Made by a program: the position numbers and the translations under genes | The notes under the pieces: generated by a model | What the model was told of the DNA's origin: nothing | Seen by the model: only the letters and a program-made list of their open reading frames with translations | Database searches by the model: none | From: Ancylobacter sonchi | GTDB taxonomy: Bacteria > Pseudomonadota > Alphaproteobacteria > Rhizobiales > Xanthobacteraceae | Assembly (NCBI RefSeq): GCF_018390695.1 | Contig: NZ_JAHBGF010000036.1 | Coordinates: 558,001-622,000, forward strand | DNA length: 64,000 nt | Direction: 5' to 3' | Shown here: positions 33,015-42,600 of the stretch, piece after piece | Position numbering within the stretch: the first letter of the stretch is position 1 | How the letters are laid out: each line of letters starts with the position of its first letter

Positions 33015-33772
33015 TAGTCCCGCCCCCGGAAGCGCCGCTGGTAATGCGCATCGTAGAGCGCGCTCTCGCGGAACTCCTCGGCGCCAAGCGCCCGCCCGAC
33101 GAGGATCAGCGCTGCCCGCTCCGCCGGCGCCTCGCCATGCCGCGCGACGATATCGGCGAGCGTGCCGCGGATCACCCGCTCGCCCGGTCGGCTGGCCTCC
33201 ACCACCACCGCCACCGGGCAATCCGCCCCATGGGTAGGCAGCAGCCGCGCGACGATCGGCTCCAGGGCGTGGATGGCGAGATGCAGCACCAGCGTCGCAC
33301 CGGTGGCGGCGAAGGCCTCCAGCGTCTCGGTGTCCGGCATCGCCGAGGCGCGGCCCGACACCCGCGTCAGCACCACGCTCTGCGCCACGCCGGGCACGGT
33401 GAGTTCGCGCCCCAGCAGCGCGCTCGCCGCCGCGAAGGCCGGCACGCCGGGGGTGAGGGTGTACGCAATCCCCAGCCGATCCAGTCGGCGCAGTTGCTCG
33501 GCCACCGCCGAATAGATCGAGAGGTCGCCGGATTGCAGCCGCGCGACATCCTCGCCGGCAGCGGTCGCCCGCACGAACTCCGCCTCGATCTCGTCGAGCG
33601 ACAGCGGCGCGGTGTCGACCAGCCGCGCGCCGGGCGGGCACCAGCCGAGCATCTCCGCCGGCACCAGCGAGCCGGCATAGAGGCACACCGGGCAGCGGCC
33701 GATCAACTCGCGCCCGCGCAGGGTGATGAGGTCGGCCGCGCCCGGTCCCGCCCCGATGAAATGCACCGTCAC
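33014..33772 (-). CDS. cobM: Precorrin-4 C11-methyltransferase
   Basis: CobM methylates precorrin-4 at C11. The 252-residue protein is a tetrapyrrole methylase: N-terminal [18 protein letters not shown], central [15 protein letters not shown] and [16 protein letters not shown] motifs, and the precorrin-4 type [14 protein letters not shown]. The GTG at 33772 overlaps the cobE stop (GTGA), and its own stop overlaps cobB. Confidence 0.95.
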   Translation of the reverse strand: MTVHFIGAGPGAADLITLRGRELIGRCPVCLYAGSLVPAEMLGWCPPGARLVDTAPLSLDEIEAEFVRATAAGEDVARLQSGDLSIYSAVAEQLRRLDRLGIAYTLTPGVPAFAAASALLGRELTVPGVAQSVVLTRVSGRASAMPDTETLEAFAATGATLVLHLAIHALEPIVARLLPTHGADCPVAVVVEASRPGERVIRGTLADIVARHGEAPAERAALILVGRALGAEEFRESALYDAHYQRRFRGRD

Positions 33773-34182
33773 GTCGTCTCGCCCGTCTCTTGATCCGCCT
33801 GCTTGTCGCGTTCCCGCGCCAGCGCGCAGGTCACCGGCCCCAGCACGAAGCGCGGCCCGAGCAGCGTCGATCCGCGCCCCGCCGCCGCCAGCGCCGCCGC
33901 TTCCGCCACCGAGGGCACGCCCATCAGCGCCACCACCCGTTCCGAATGGGTGACGGCGCGCGCGCCGGCCGCCTCCATCTGCGCCTGCGGCACCATGACC
34001 AGCAGCAGGCCGAGATCGAGCGCGCCCTTCATGATGCCGGGCTCGGAGCCCTTCAGCGCCGGCGTCGCCATCAGCGAGATTTCGCCGAGCTTCACGCCAT
34101 GGCGCGCCAGCGCGCCGCGCACGGCGTCGCACACTTCCTGTGCGCTCACGCCCCGCCGGCTGCCGACCCCCGCGACGATCAT
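33769..34182 (-). CDS. cobE: Cobalamin biosynthesis protein CobE (CbiG C-terminal type)
   Basis: CobE is a small protein needed for corrin ring synthesis in aerobic producers; its exact step is not firmly known. The 137-residue product has the family opening [16 protein letters not shown] and the [16 protein letters not shown] block shared with the C-terminal domain of CbiG. Start and stop overlap or abut cobL and cobM: it begins five bases after the cobL stop and overlaps cobM by four. Confidence 0.9.
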   Translation of the reverse strand: MIVAGVGSRRGVSAQEVCDAVRGALARHGVKLGEISLMATPALKGSEPGIMKGALDLGLLLVMVPQAQMEAAGARAVTHSERVVALMGVPSVAEAAALAAAGRGSTLLGPRFVLGPVTCALARERDKQADQETGETT

Positions 34183-34186
34183 CGCT

Positions 34187-35464
34187 TCACCCGCACGGCT
34201 TTCTCCATGACCATTGCGTCACCGGCATCGCCGGCCGCCAGCTGGTCATGCCGGCGACCGGAGCCGCCTGCGCCACCGAAAGCCGCGTCAGCTCGCCGCC
34301 CAGCGCCACGTGCCGCGCCAGCAGCACCGCCTCGGTCTCCAGCGTCACCGCGTTGACGACGATCCGCCCGCCCGGCTTCAGCGCCTCCAGCGCGGTATCG
34401 AGCACTCCGCTGTCGCTCGCCCCGCCGCCGACGAAGATGGCATCCGGCGCCGGCAGACCTTCCAGCGCCTCCGGCGCCCGCCCCTCGACGACACGCAACC
34501 CGGGCACGCCGAGCGCCAGCGCGTTGCGCTTCACCCGCGAAGCCCGCTCGCCGCGCTCCTCGATGGCGATGGCCGACAAGGATGCATCGGCCAGCATCCA
34601 TTCGATGCCGATCGACCCCGCCCCTGCGCCGATGTCCCACAGGAGTTCGCCCCGGCGCGGCGCCAGCGCCGCCAGCGTCGCCGCGCGGATGGTGCGCTTG
34701 GTCAATTGGCCGTCATTCTCGTACCAGTCGTCCGGCAGGCCGGGCGTGAGCGGGATCGCTCGCGCCCCCTCCCCGGCGACCACCTCGATGCCGACGAGGT
34801 TGAGCGGATGGATGTCGCCGAGCGCGAAGCCTTCCGCCGTCGCACAGCGCACCCGCTCCCGCGCGCCGCCCAGCGCCTCCAGCACATGCATCCGCGAGGG
34901 GCCGAACCCGGCCGCCGCGAGCAGCGCCGACAGCGCCGCCGGCCCGTCGGCATCGGAGGTCAGCACCAGCAGCCGCCTTCCGTCATGCAGGTGCCGCCTT
35001 GTCCCCTCCACCGCCCGGCCATGCGCGGAGAGCAGCGTCGTGTCGTTGAGCGCCCAGCCAAGCCTCGCCGCCGCCAGGCTGAAGGCGGAGGCCGCCGGCA
35101 CCACCTCCATCTCGTCCGCCGGCACGTGGCGCGCCAGCACGGTGCCGACGCCGTAGAGGAACGGATCCCCCGAGGCGAGCACGCAGACATCGCCGCCGGC
35201 CAGCGCCAGCACCTGCTTCACCCCGTCCTCGAACGGGCTCGGCCACGCCCGCGCTGCCCCATGGATCGCCTCGCCGGCGAGCGCGAGATGCCGCGCCCCG
35301 CCAAACACCACGTCGGCGAGCTCGATCAGTTCACGCCCGCGCGCGGACAGCCCGTCGAGACCGTCCTCGCCGATGCCGACGATGGACAACCAGCGCCGCG
35401 CCGGCGCATTGTCCCGCGCCATGTCACGCACCATGTCACGCACCACGGCTTCAGCTTCCGGCAT
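34187..35464 (-). CDS. cobL: Precorrin-6Y C5,15-methyltransferase (decarboxylating)
   Basis: CobL methylates C5 and C15 and removes a carboxyl group. The 425-residue protein has an N-terminal tetrapyrrole methylase domain (WLSIVGIGEDGLDGL, ASGDPFLYGVG) and a C-terminal CbiT-like methyltransferase domain (LLWDIGAGAGSIGIEWML). The ATG at 35464 has an excellent ribosome site (GAGGAG) but lies within the first bases of the divergent cobK; ATG codons at 35434 and 35422 would give 415 and 411 residues. Confidence 0.93.
   Translation of the reverse strand: MPEAEAVVRDMVRDMARDNAPARRWLSIVGIGEDGLDGLSARGRELIELADVVFGGARHLALAGEAIHGAARAWPSPFEDGVKQVLALAGGDVCVLASGDPFLYGVGTVLARHVPADEMEVVPAASAFSLAAARLGWALNDTTLLSAHGRAVEGTRRHLHDGRRLLVLTSDADGPAALSALLAAAGFGPSRMHVLEALGGARERVRCATAEGFALGDIHPLNLVGIEVVAGEGARAIPLTPGLPDDWYENDGQLTKRTIRAATLAALAPRRGELLWDIGAGAGSIGIEWMLADASLSAIAIEERGERASRVKRNALALGVPGLRVVEGRAPEALEGLPAPDAIFVGGGASDSGVLDTALEALKPGGRIVVNAVTLETEAVLLARHVALGGELTRLSVAQAAPVAGMTSWRPAMPVTQWSWRKPCG
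35421..35444. repeat. Two tandem 12-base repeats carrying start codons for cobK and cobL
   Basis: ATGTCACGCACC occurs twice in direct succession. Each copy begins within a CATG, so each offers an ATG to cobK on the plus strand and an ATG to cobL on the minus strand. Confidence 0.85.
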
Positions 35465-36272
35465 CACCGCTCCTCATTCCGCGTCCCGCCCGCTGCGCGT
35501 CCTGGTGCTTGGCGGCACCAGCGAGGCCCGCGCGCTCGTCGAGGCGCTGGCGAACCGGGCCGATCTGGCGCCCAGCGTGTCGCTTGCCGGCCGCACGCGC
35601 AACCCGCTCCCCTATCCCGCGCCGACCCGCATCGGCGGCTTCGGTGGCGCGGCGGGGCTCGTCACGCATCTGCGGGCCGAGGGCATCGACCTCATGGTCG
35701 ACGCCACCCACCCCTTCGCCGCCATCATGTCGATGAATGCCGCCGATGCTGCGCGGCTCGCCGGCGTGCCGCTGCTGGCTCTGGCCCGCCCGGCCTGGAC
35801 GCCGCAACCCGGCGACGACTGGCAGGAGGCGGAAAGCCTGCCCGCCGCCCTCGCCGGCCTCGGCGCCGCGCCGCGCCGGGTGTTCGCCGCGCTCGGCCGC
35901 AACGAGGTGCGCGCGCTGGAAGCCGTGCCGCAGCACCATTACCTGATCCGTAGCGTCGATGCGGTCGAACCGCCGCTCGCCGTGCCGCTCGCTGCCTATG
36001 TTCTCGACCGTGGCCCGTTCGTCCTTGAAGCCGAGATCGATCTTTTCAAATCGCACGGCATCGAGGTGGTCCTCGCCAAGAACAGCGGGGGAACGGCCAG
36101 CGCCGCCAAGCTCGCCGCCGCCCGCACGCTCGGCCTCAAGGTGGTGCTCGTCGCCCGCCCGCCCCGGCCGGACGTCGAGGCCGCCGCCAATGTCGGCGAG
36201 GCCCTCGCCTGGATCGACGCCCGGCTTCATGCCCGCTCCGCCCGCCCCGCATCGGCGCGGCGCGGCGTGTAG
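35433..36272 (+). CDS. cobK: Precorrin-6A reductase
   Basis: CobK reduces precorrin-6A to dihydroprecorrin-6 with NADPH. The 279-residue product has the family N-terminus LRVLVLGGTSEARALVEAL, the DATHPFAAIMSMNAADAA block and KNSGGTASAAKLAAARTLG near the end. It is the only gene of this block on the plus strand, overlapping cobL at its 5' end and cobJ at its 3' end (46 bases). No ribosome site is seen before the ATG at 35433 or the one at 35421. The first 20 residues precede conserved sequence, so the true start is uncertain. Confidence 0.92.
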   Translation: MSRTTASASGITAPHSASRPLRVLVLGGTSEARALVEALANRADLAPSVSLAGRTRNPLPYPAPTRIGGFGGAAGLVTHLRAEGIDLMVDATHPFAAIMSMNAADAARLAGVPLLALARPAWTPQPGDDWQEAESLPAALAGLGAAPRRVFAALGRNEVRALEAVPQHHYLIRSVDAVEPPLAVPLAAYVLDRGPFVLEAEIDLFKSHGIEVVLAKNSGGTASAAKLAAARTLGLKVVLVARPPRPDVEAAANVGEALAWIDARLHARSARPASARRGV

Positions 36273-37000
36273 ACGAGGTCGGGCAAGCCATCCCGCGCGA
36301 CGATCCGCGTCGCCGTCGTGCCGACGAGGATACAGGTTGCCATGTCCGCCATCTCGCCCCGCGCACCGGCGAGCGGCACGGTGACGATCTTCTCGTCCGC
36401 CCGTCCCGCCGCGCGGCCGAAGATCACCGGCACCACGCCCGGTAGTTCCTCGCGCAGGATGTCGAACGCCCGGTCGAGCTGCCACGGCCGCGCCTTCGAC
36501 ACCGGGTTGTAGAACGCCATCGCGAATCCCGCCTGCGCCGCCAGCCGCAGCCGCCGCTCGACCAACTCCCATGGCTTCAGATTGTCGGAGAGCGAGATGG
36601 CGCAGAAATCGTGCCCCAGCGGCGCCCCCGCCTTGGCCGCCACCATCAGCATCGCGGTGATGCCCGGCACCACCGCGACGTCGAGCGTCCGCCATGCGGC
36701 CGGCCCGGCCTCGATCGCCTCGATCACCGCCGCCGCCATGGCGAACACGCCGGGATCGCCGCCCGACACCATCGCCACCCTGGCCCCCGTTGCGGCATGG
36801 GCGAGCGCGGCGCCCGCCCGCGCGATCTCCTCGCGATTGTCGGAGGCGTGGCGGCTCTGGCCGGCCCGCGCCGGCACCCGGTCGAGATAGGGGCCGTAGC
36901 CATAGACCGCCTCGGCGGCTTCGAGCTCAACCTCGGCTTCCGGCGTCAGGTAGCGCGCCTCGCCGGGGCCGAGGCCGATCACCGCGATCCGCCCGCTCAT
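36227..37000 (-). CDS. cobJ: Precorrin-3B C17-methyltransferase
   Basis: CobJ methylates C17 and contracts the ring. The 257-residue tetrapyrrole methylase shows IAVIGLGPGEARYLTPEA, the MVSGGDPGVFAMAAAV motif, the LGHDFCAISLSDNLKPW block and MAFYNPVSKARPWQ, which are typical of CobJ. It overlaps the cobI stop by four bases and the convergent cobK by 46 bases. Confidence 0.95.
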   Translation of the reverse strand: MSGRIAVIGLGPGEARYLTPEAEVELEAAEAVYGYGPYLDRVPARAGQSRHASDNREEIARAGAALAHAATGARVAMVSGGDPGVFAMAAAVIEAIEAGPAAWRTLDVAVVPGITAMLMVAAKAGAPLGHDFCAISLSDNLKPWELVERRLRLAAQAGFAMAFYNPVSKARPWQLDRAFDILREELPGVVPVIFGRAAGRADEKIVTVPLAGARGEMADMATCILVGTTATRIVARDGLPDLVYTPRRADAGRAERA

Positions 37001-37779
37001 TCGCCCGATCCCGCGCCCGCCGCTGCAATTCTCGTCTCTTGGCGCGTGCGCCAGCCCGGCACCAGCACGATGGCGAAATACGGCGCCGGCTCCTCGCCGC
37101 GCGCGGCGAGCGGCATGGTGCCGCCGCCCGCCATGGTGCCGCGCTCGACATAGAGCGCCTGCCCCAGCCGTCCGGCAGCGGAGAGCGCGCGGCGGATCTT
37201 CGGCAGGTTGCGCCCCACCTTCATGATCACCGCCGCGTCGGCCTCGGCGAGCCGCCGCGCCAGTTCCGCCTCGTCCAGTGTGCCGGGGAGCACGCTCAGC
37301 ACGTCGTCGCCCTGGGCGATCGGCGTGCCCGCCTGCGCCCAGCAGCCGGACATGCCGGTGACACCGGGGATGACCTCGGTCGGGTAGCGTGCCGCGAGCC
37401 GCACATGCAGGTGCATGTAGGAGCCATAGAACAGCGGGTCGCCCTCGGAGAGCACCGCCACCTTGCGCCCGGCATCGAGATGCTCGGCCACACGCCGCGC
37501 GCTGGCGTCGTAGAAATCGGTGATCTGCGCCCGGTAGCTGTCATCGTGGCGGTGCAGCTCGGTGGTCACGGGGTAGTCGAGCGGCAGTTCCACCGCCCCG
37601 GCGCGGAAATGCGGATGCGCGATGGCCCGCGCATGGCTGCCATTGCCGCGCTTGGCGAAATAGGCGACCACATCGGCCTCGCCGAGCGCCCGCGCCGCCT
37701 TCAGCGTCATCAGCTCCGGGTCGCCCGGCCCGACGCCGACCCCGATCAGGCAGCCGGTGGAAGTGGCGGGAGCGCTCAT
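36997..37779 (-). CDS. cobI: Precorrin-2 C20-methyltransferase
   Basis: CobI methylates precorrin-2 at C20. The 260-residue protein has LIGVGVGPGDPELMTLKAAR, VAYFAKRGNGSHARAIA and the LSEGDPLFYGSYMHLHVRL block of the family. Its ATG overlaps the cobH stop (ATGA) and its stop overlaps the cobJ start. Confidence 0.95.
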   Translation of the reverse strand: MSAPATSTGCLIGVGVGPGDPELMTLKAARALGEADVVAYFAKRGNGSHARAIAHPHFRAGAVELPLDYPVTTELHRHDDSYRAQITDFYDASARRVAEHLDAGRKVAVLSEGDPLFYGSYMHLHVRLAARYPTEVIPGVTGMSGCWAQAGTPIAQGDDVLSVLPGTLDEAELARRLAEADAAVIMKVGRNLPKIRRALSAAGRLGQALYVERGTMAGGGTMPLAARGEEPAPYFAIVLVPGWRTRQETRIAAAGAGSGE

Positions 37780-38414
37780 ATCCCCACCCTCGCCAGCGCG
37801 TTCACCGCCGCCGCCGCCATGGCGCTGCCGCCCAGCCGACCGCGCACTACCAGCCACGGCACGCCATGGTCGCCGGCCGCCAGCGCGTCCTTGGATTCCG
37901 CCGCGCCGACGAAGCCGACGGGAATGCCGAGGATCGCCGCCGGCTTCGGCGCCCCGGCGTCGAGCATCTCCAGCAGCTGGAACAGCGCGGTCGGGGCATT
38001 GCCGATGGCGACCACCGCGCCCTCCATCCGGTCGCGCCACAGTTCCAGCGCCGCCGCCGAGCGGGTGGTGCCGAGCTTTTCGGCCAGCGCCGGCACCTCG
38101 GGATCGCGCAGCGTGCAGATCACCTCGTTGTTCGCCGGCAGCCGCGCCCGCGTCACCCCATGCGCCACCATCTGCGCGTCGCACAGGATCGGCGCGCCGG
38201 CGGCGAGCGCGGCCCGCGCGGCTCGCACCAGATCGGGCGCGAAGTCGATGGCGAGCGCCGCCTCGACGAGGCCGCAGGCATGGATCATCCGCACCGCCAC
38301 CTCCGCCTCCTCCGGCGTGAAGCGGCCGAGCTCGGCCTCGTCGCGGATGATGGCGAAGGAACGCTCATAGATGGCGTTGCCGTCGCGAATATAGTCGTGG
38401 GCAGCTTCAGCCAC
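37776..38414 (-). CDS. cobH: Precorrin-8X methylmutase
   Basis: CobH moves the methyl group from C11 to C12 to give hydrogenobyrinic acid. The 212-residue enzyme has the catalytic His in VRMIHACGLVEAA and the conserved CDAQMVAHGVTRARLPANNEV region. The GTG at 38414 lies inside the end of cobG (eight-base overlap) and has GGAGAG upstream. Confidence 0.95.
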   Translation of the reverse strand: MAEAAHDYIRDGNAIYERSFAIIRDEAELGRFTPEEAEVAVRMIHACGLVEAALAIDFAPDLVRAARAALAAGAPILCDAQMVAHGVTRARLPANNEVICTLRDPEVPALAEKLGTTRSAAALELWRDRMEGAVVAIGNAPTALFQLLEMLDAGAPKPAAILGIPVGFVGAAESKDALAAGDHGVPWLVVRGRLGGSAMAAAAVNALARVGI

Positions 38415-39618
38415 GTGCGCTCTCCAGAATTCGGCACGCGGCGCCCGCCAGTTCGTCGAAGGGGACGATCCGGGTCGGCACGTCGCGCGGCGTGCCTTCG
38501 ATCACGATCCCGGCCCCTTCGTCCAGCCCCACGATGGTGAGGCCGGCCCGACCGGGATGTGCGCAGCCCTTCACACAGCCCGAAACATGCACCGAGCGCC
38601 CCCTCGCCAGCCCGGCAAGTTCGCGCGCCAGTGCTCGTGTGGCGAATCGCGCCGAGCCGCAGGCCGGCGCACCGGGACAGGCCTCGACCCGCCGCAGCGG
38701 ATCGCCAGGCTCGACGATCAGCCCCGCCGCCCCGGCCCATTGCGCCAGCGCCTCGGCCTCGGCCGCCGCGAGGGGGCCGATCAGCAGCGCCCGCCCGCCG
38801 GCTGGCTCGATGAAGCCGGCGCCCAGTTCCGCCGCCTTGCCGGCCAGCACCGCCAGCCCCTCGGCCTCGATCTGGCCGAAGGGCAACGCCAGCCCGAGTG
38901 CCCATCCCTCGGCGAGCGCGTGCCGCCCTACCGGCTCGGCCGGTGCCGGCGCGCGCGCCCCGGCCGGTTCCAGCCCTTCGCCGAGCGTGGCCACGCCCTC
39001 GGCGGCGATCAGGTCGCGCATCCGTGCCCGAGGACCGAAAGCGGCCAGCCGCTCCAGCAGCGCCAGCACCACCGGCACCGGCGCGCTGGTCCGCCCGAGC
39101 ACCACGCCGCCCGCCTCGATGCGGAATCCCCCCGCCGCCGGCGACACGGCAATGTCGAGATCACGCCCGCCGAGCCCCAGCATGCCGCCGCCATCGATGC
39201 CGACACTCACCTTCGGCGCCAGCCGCGCCGCCAGCCCGGCGACATCGGCCGCCTGCGCCAGCGCCGCCGCCAGCAGGCGCGGATCGAAGGCGGCGGCGGG
39301 ATCGCGTCCGGCCAGCGCGCTCACCTCGATGCCCAGCCCCTCGCGCACCGCGATACCGAGCGCTCCCACGCCTTCGGCGAGACGCGCCGTCCCCGCCGCA
39401 TCGAGCCCGCGCAGCTGCATTTTCCCGCGCGCGGTCACCTCGACGATGCCATTGCCGCAGTCCCGCGCCAGCGCCGCCAGCCCGATCGCCTGCTCCGGCG
39501 TCAGCGGCGCGGCGAGCGCGAGCCGCGCCAGCAGCCCGTCGCCCGTCGCCATCGGCGCCGGCAGGCTCGGGCAGGCGCCCCGACGCAGGCTGTCGAGTGA
39601 CCGTGCGGCATCGTTCAT
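38407..39618 (-). CDS. cobG: Precorrin-3B synthase (oxygen-dependent)
   Basis: CobG uses oxygen to hydroxylate precorrin-3A, the step that marks the aerobic pathway. The 403-residue protein is built like the sulfite/nitrite reductase family: two ferredoxin-like halves and a 4Fe-4S plus siroheme-type Cys set in EACPGAPACGSA and HVSGCVKGCAHPG. Its ATG overlaps the cobN stop by four bases, and its 3' end overlaps cobH. Confidence 0.95.
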   Translation of the reverse strand: MNDAARSLDSLRRGACPSLPAPMATGDGLLARLALAAPLTPEQAIGLAALARDCGNGIVEVTARGKMQLRGLDAAGTARLAEGVGALGIAVREGLGIEVSALAGRDPAAAFDPRLLAAALAQAADVAGLAARLAPKVSVGIDGGGMLGLGGRDLDIAVSPAAGGFRIEAGGVVLGRTSAPVPVVLALLERLAAFGPRARMRDLIAAEGVATLGEGLEPAGARAPAPAEPVGRHALAEGWALGLALPFGQIEAEGLAVLAGKAAELGAGFIEPAGGRALLIGPLAAAEAEALAQWAGAAGLIVEPGDPLRRVEACPGAPACGSARFATRALARELAGLARGRSVHVSGCVKGCAHPGRAGLTIVGLDEGAGIVIEGTPRDVPTRIVPFDELAGAACRILESARG

Positions 39619-42600
39619 TCCGCCGCCTCCCCGCCCCTTCCGGGCACGCGCAACCCGTCGAGGCCGACATCGACATCGTTACGTCTCGGGTGCCACAGCC
39701 CGCGCCGGCGCGCGCCGTCCAGCCGGTCGGCGACGAAGCCCGCCCCATCCGGCGACTGCGCCGCGAGGAAGGCCCGCACCCGTTCGTCCGCGACATAGGC
39801 GGCGTGGATGAGGTCGATCAGATACGAGGGCACCGCCGGCGTCACCTCGGCGAAGCCGACCAGCCGGTCGACGGTCTCGACGATCTCCGCCGCGCCGCGC
39901 GGCCCGTGGCGCAGGAGACCCTCGATATAGCCGGGGGCAACCCGTCGCCGCACGATGCGCGCCAGCGCCTGGTCGAGCGGCCGCGCCGTCGGCCGGGCCG
40001 GATCGCTGGTGTCGAGCACCACGAGGTCCGGAGCCCGCCCGAGCGAGGCTGCCGCCGCCGCGAAGCCGCCGAGGAAGGCCAGGTCGGCATCGCCCTCCAA
40101 GAGGTCGCGTCCCGGATCGTCCTGCCCGTGCACGATGAGATCCGCCGCCGCGACCCGCGCCGCGAAGGCCTCCGCCGCCGGCCGCGCCGTACCCTCGGCG
40201 CCGCCATAGGCGTGCGAGGCACTGGCGAGATAGGCGGTGCCCACCGCATCCGCCTCCCGCTCGCCGGCCAGCATGTCGAGCCCGGCACCATAGGCCCCCG
40301 GCGCGGTGCCGAAGATGCGTGGCGCCCCCTCGCCCGCCGCCGCCAGCGGGTTCTCCTCCGCCGGCTCATCGCGCCGGGCCACCGCCTTCAGCGCCGCATC
40401 CAAAAGGACGATCTGCGCCGGGAACAGGTCGCGGAACAGTCCGGAGATGCGGAAGGTCACGTCGATGCGCGGCCGCCCCATTACCGCCGGCGGCAGCACC
40501 TCGATGCCGGTGACGCGCCCGGTCGCCGGATCCCATACCGGCCGGGCGCCGATCAGCGCCAGCCCCTGCGCAATCTCCTCGCCGCCGGTGCGCAGCGTGG
40601 CGCTGCCCCACAGATCGAGCACCAGCGCGCGCGGCCAGTCGCCATGCGCCTGCATGTAGGCGCGCACCACCTCGTCGGCGGCGAGCCGGCCGAGATCCAT
40701 CGCCGTCGGCGTCGGCAGGCCGCGCGGATCGGCGGTCGAGAGGTTGCGCCCGGTGGGCAGCACGTCGGAGCGCCCCCGCGCCGGCGCGCCCGCCGGCCCG
40801 GCCTTCACCCGCCGACCGTCGAGCGCCGCCAGCAGCCCGTCGCGCTCCTCGCCCCCACATGGCCCGCGCCCATAGACGTGGAAGCCGTCCTTGAGCCGCA
40901 ATTCCTTGAGGTCGCACAGCCAGGCGTCGATGCGCCGGAGCGCCTCGCCATCATCCGTGCCGTCGAGCCGCGCCTCGCGTGCCAGCCCGGTACGCCCGGC
41001 CTCCTCGACGATCAGCCGCGCCAGCTTCTCGCGCCGGCGCCGGTCGAGACCGTCGGCCTGCGCATATTCGTCGACCAGCCGCTCGAGATCGCGGGCGTCG
41101 CCGTCGAGCTCGGCGTCCTTCATCGGCGGCGGCAAATGGCCGAGCGTCACCGCCGCGATGCGCCGCTTGGCCTGCGCCGCCTCGCCGGGATTGGAGACGA
41201 TGAACGGGTAGGCCACCGGCAGCGCGCCGACGACGAGGCTGGGGAAGCAGGACGGCGTCAGCGCCACCTGCTTGCCCGGCAGCCATTCCAGCGTGCCATG
41301 CGCGCCCATGTGCACCAGCGCGTCGGCCTCGCGCTGCAGCCACAGCCCGAAGGCGACGAGCGCGTGGCGCGGCGGCAAAGCGGGATCGTGATACTGCGCC
41401 CGCCGCTCGGCCGCCGAGCCGCGATCCGGCGCCAGCGCGACGAGGGCATTGCCGCAGCGGATCGCCCGGAAGCGGAACGCCCCGTCGATGCAGTCGGGAT
41501 CGTCCTCCGGCGCGCCCCATGCGGCGTTGAGGGCGACGAATGCCTCAGGTGGGAGAGCGGCGAGGAGGGAGCGGTAGGTCTCGATCGACAAAACCTCGCC
41601 GAGCGGACCATCAGCGCCGAGCGCCGCCACCAGCGCCCGCTCGTCCGCCGGCACGTCCGCGACGCAGTAGCCGGCTGCCTGCATGTCGGCGAGCAGGGCT
41701 CGCACGCTCGCCGGCACGTCGAGCCCCACCGCCCAGCCGGTGCGTCCGGCGGCTCCCGCATAGTCCGGCAGGATCACCGCCACCCGGCGCGAGGAAGGCA
41801 CGAGGCGCCGCAGCCGCACCAGTGCCGCCACCCGGTCGGCCACCGCCGCCACCAGCTCCGGCTCCGGCCGGTTGACGAGATGGGTGGCACCCGCCTCCGC
41901 CATGTCCTTGAACGACACCGCTCCGGCCAGCACCCGCCCGTCGAGCTCCGGCAGCACCACATGCATGGCGAGGTCGGCACTGGCCAGTCCCCGCGCGCTT
42001 TCGCGCCACGCCGCCCGCCGCGTAGTCGCCACCACCGCCTGCAGCACCGGCGCGTCGGTGAGGTCGAGCAACCCCTCCTCGCCCGCCTCGGAGACGGCGA
42101 AAGCGGTCAGCGTCACCAGCGCCGCCGGCCGCAGCCCCGGCAGTTCGCAGCGTAGGAACGCCGCCGCCTGCGGCTCCTTCAGGCTGGCGACGAAAATCGG
42201 GCGCGGCACCATCCCCCGCGCCGCCAGCGCCGCGCATAGCGCGTCCACCGGCGCGGTGTCGCCGGCCATCAAGAGCGAGCGGTAGAACAGCACGGGGACG
42301 ACCGGCGCCTCGTCTATCGCCGTTCGCTCGCCCCTGTCGGTTGCCGGGGCTTCCCCTTCGCCCCAACCCTCTCCACCAACATCGGATGCATCCGATGTTG
42401 GTCTCGTCGAGTGCGGAACCCGGCTGCGATCGGGTTCTGTGCGGGGGGAAAGAGCCGGCCGTATTGCTGCAAAAGCCCTCTCACCGGCGGGGAGAGGGTT
42501 TGGTGAGGACGTATGCCGCGGGAAAGCCAACGCGGCGCCGGCTCCCCCCTCGTCCCAGTCATAAAACCCCGCCAGCGGCAGCGGTCGCGGCGGCGGCACC

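Noticed and set aside
38898..42155. A 1085-codon open frame on the plus strand, opposite cobG and cobN
   Set aside because: It mirrors two well-supported cobalamin genes, has Arg/Pro-rich composition typical of antisense frames in high-GC DNA and no domain.
42355..42515. A frameshift or assembly error in cobN
   Set aside because: The frame is open across the element and conserved CobN sequence continues on both sides in the same frame.
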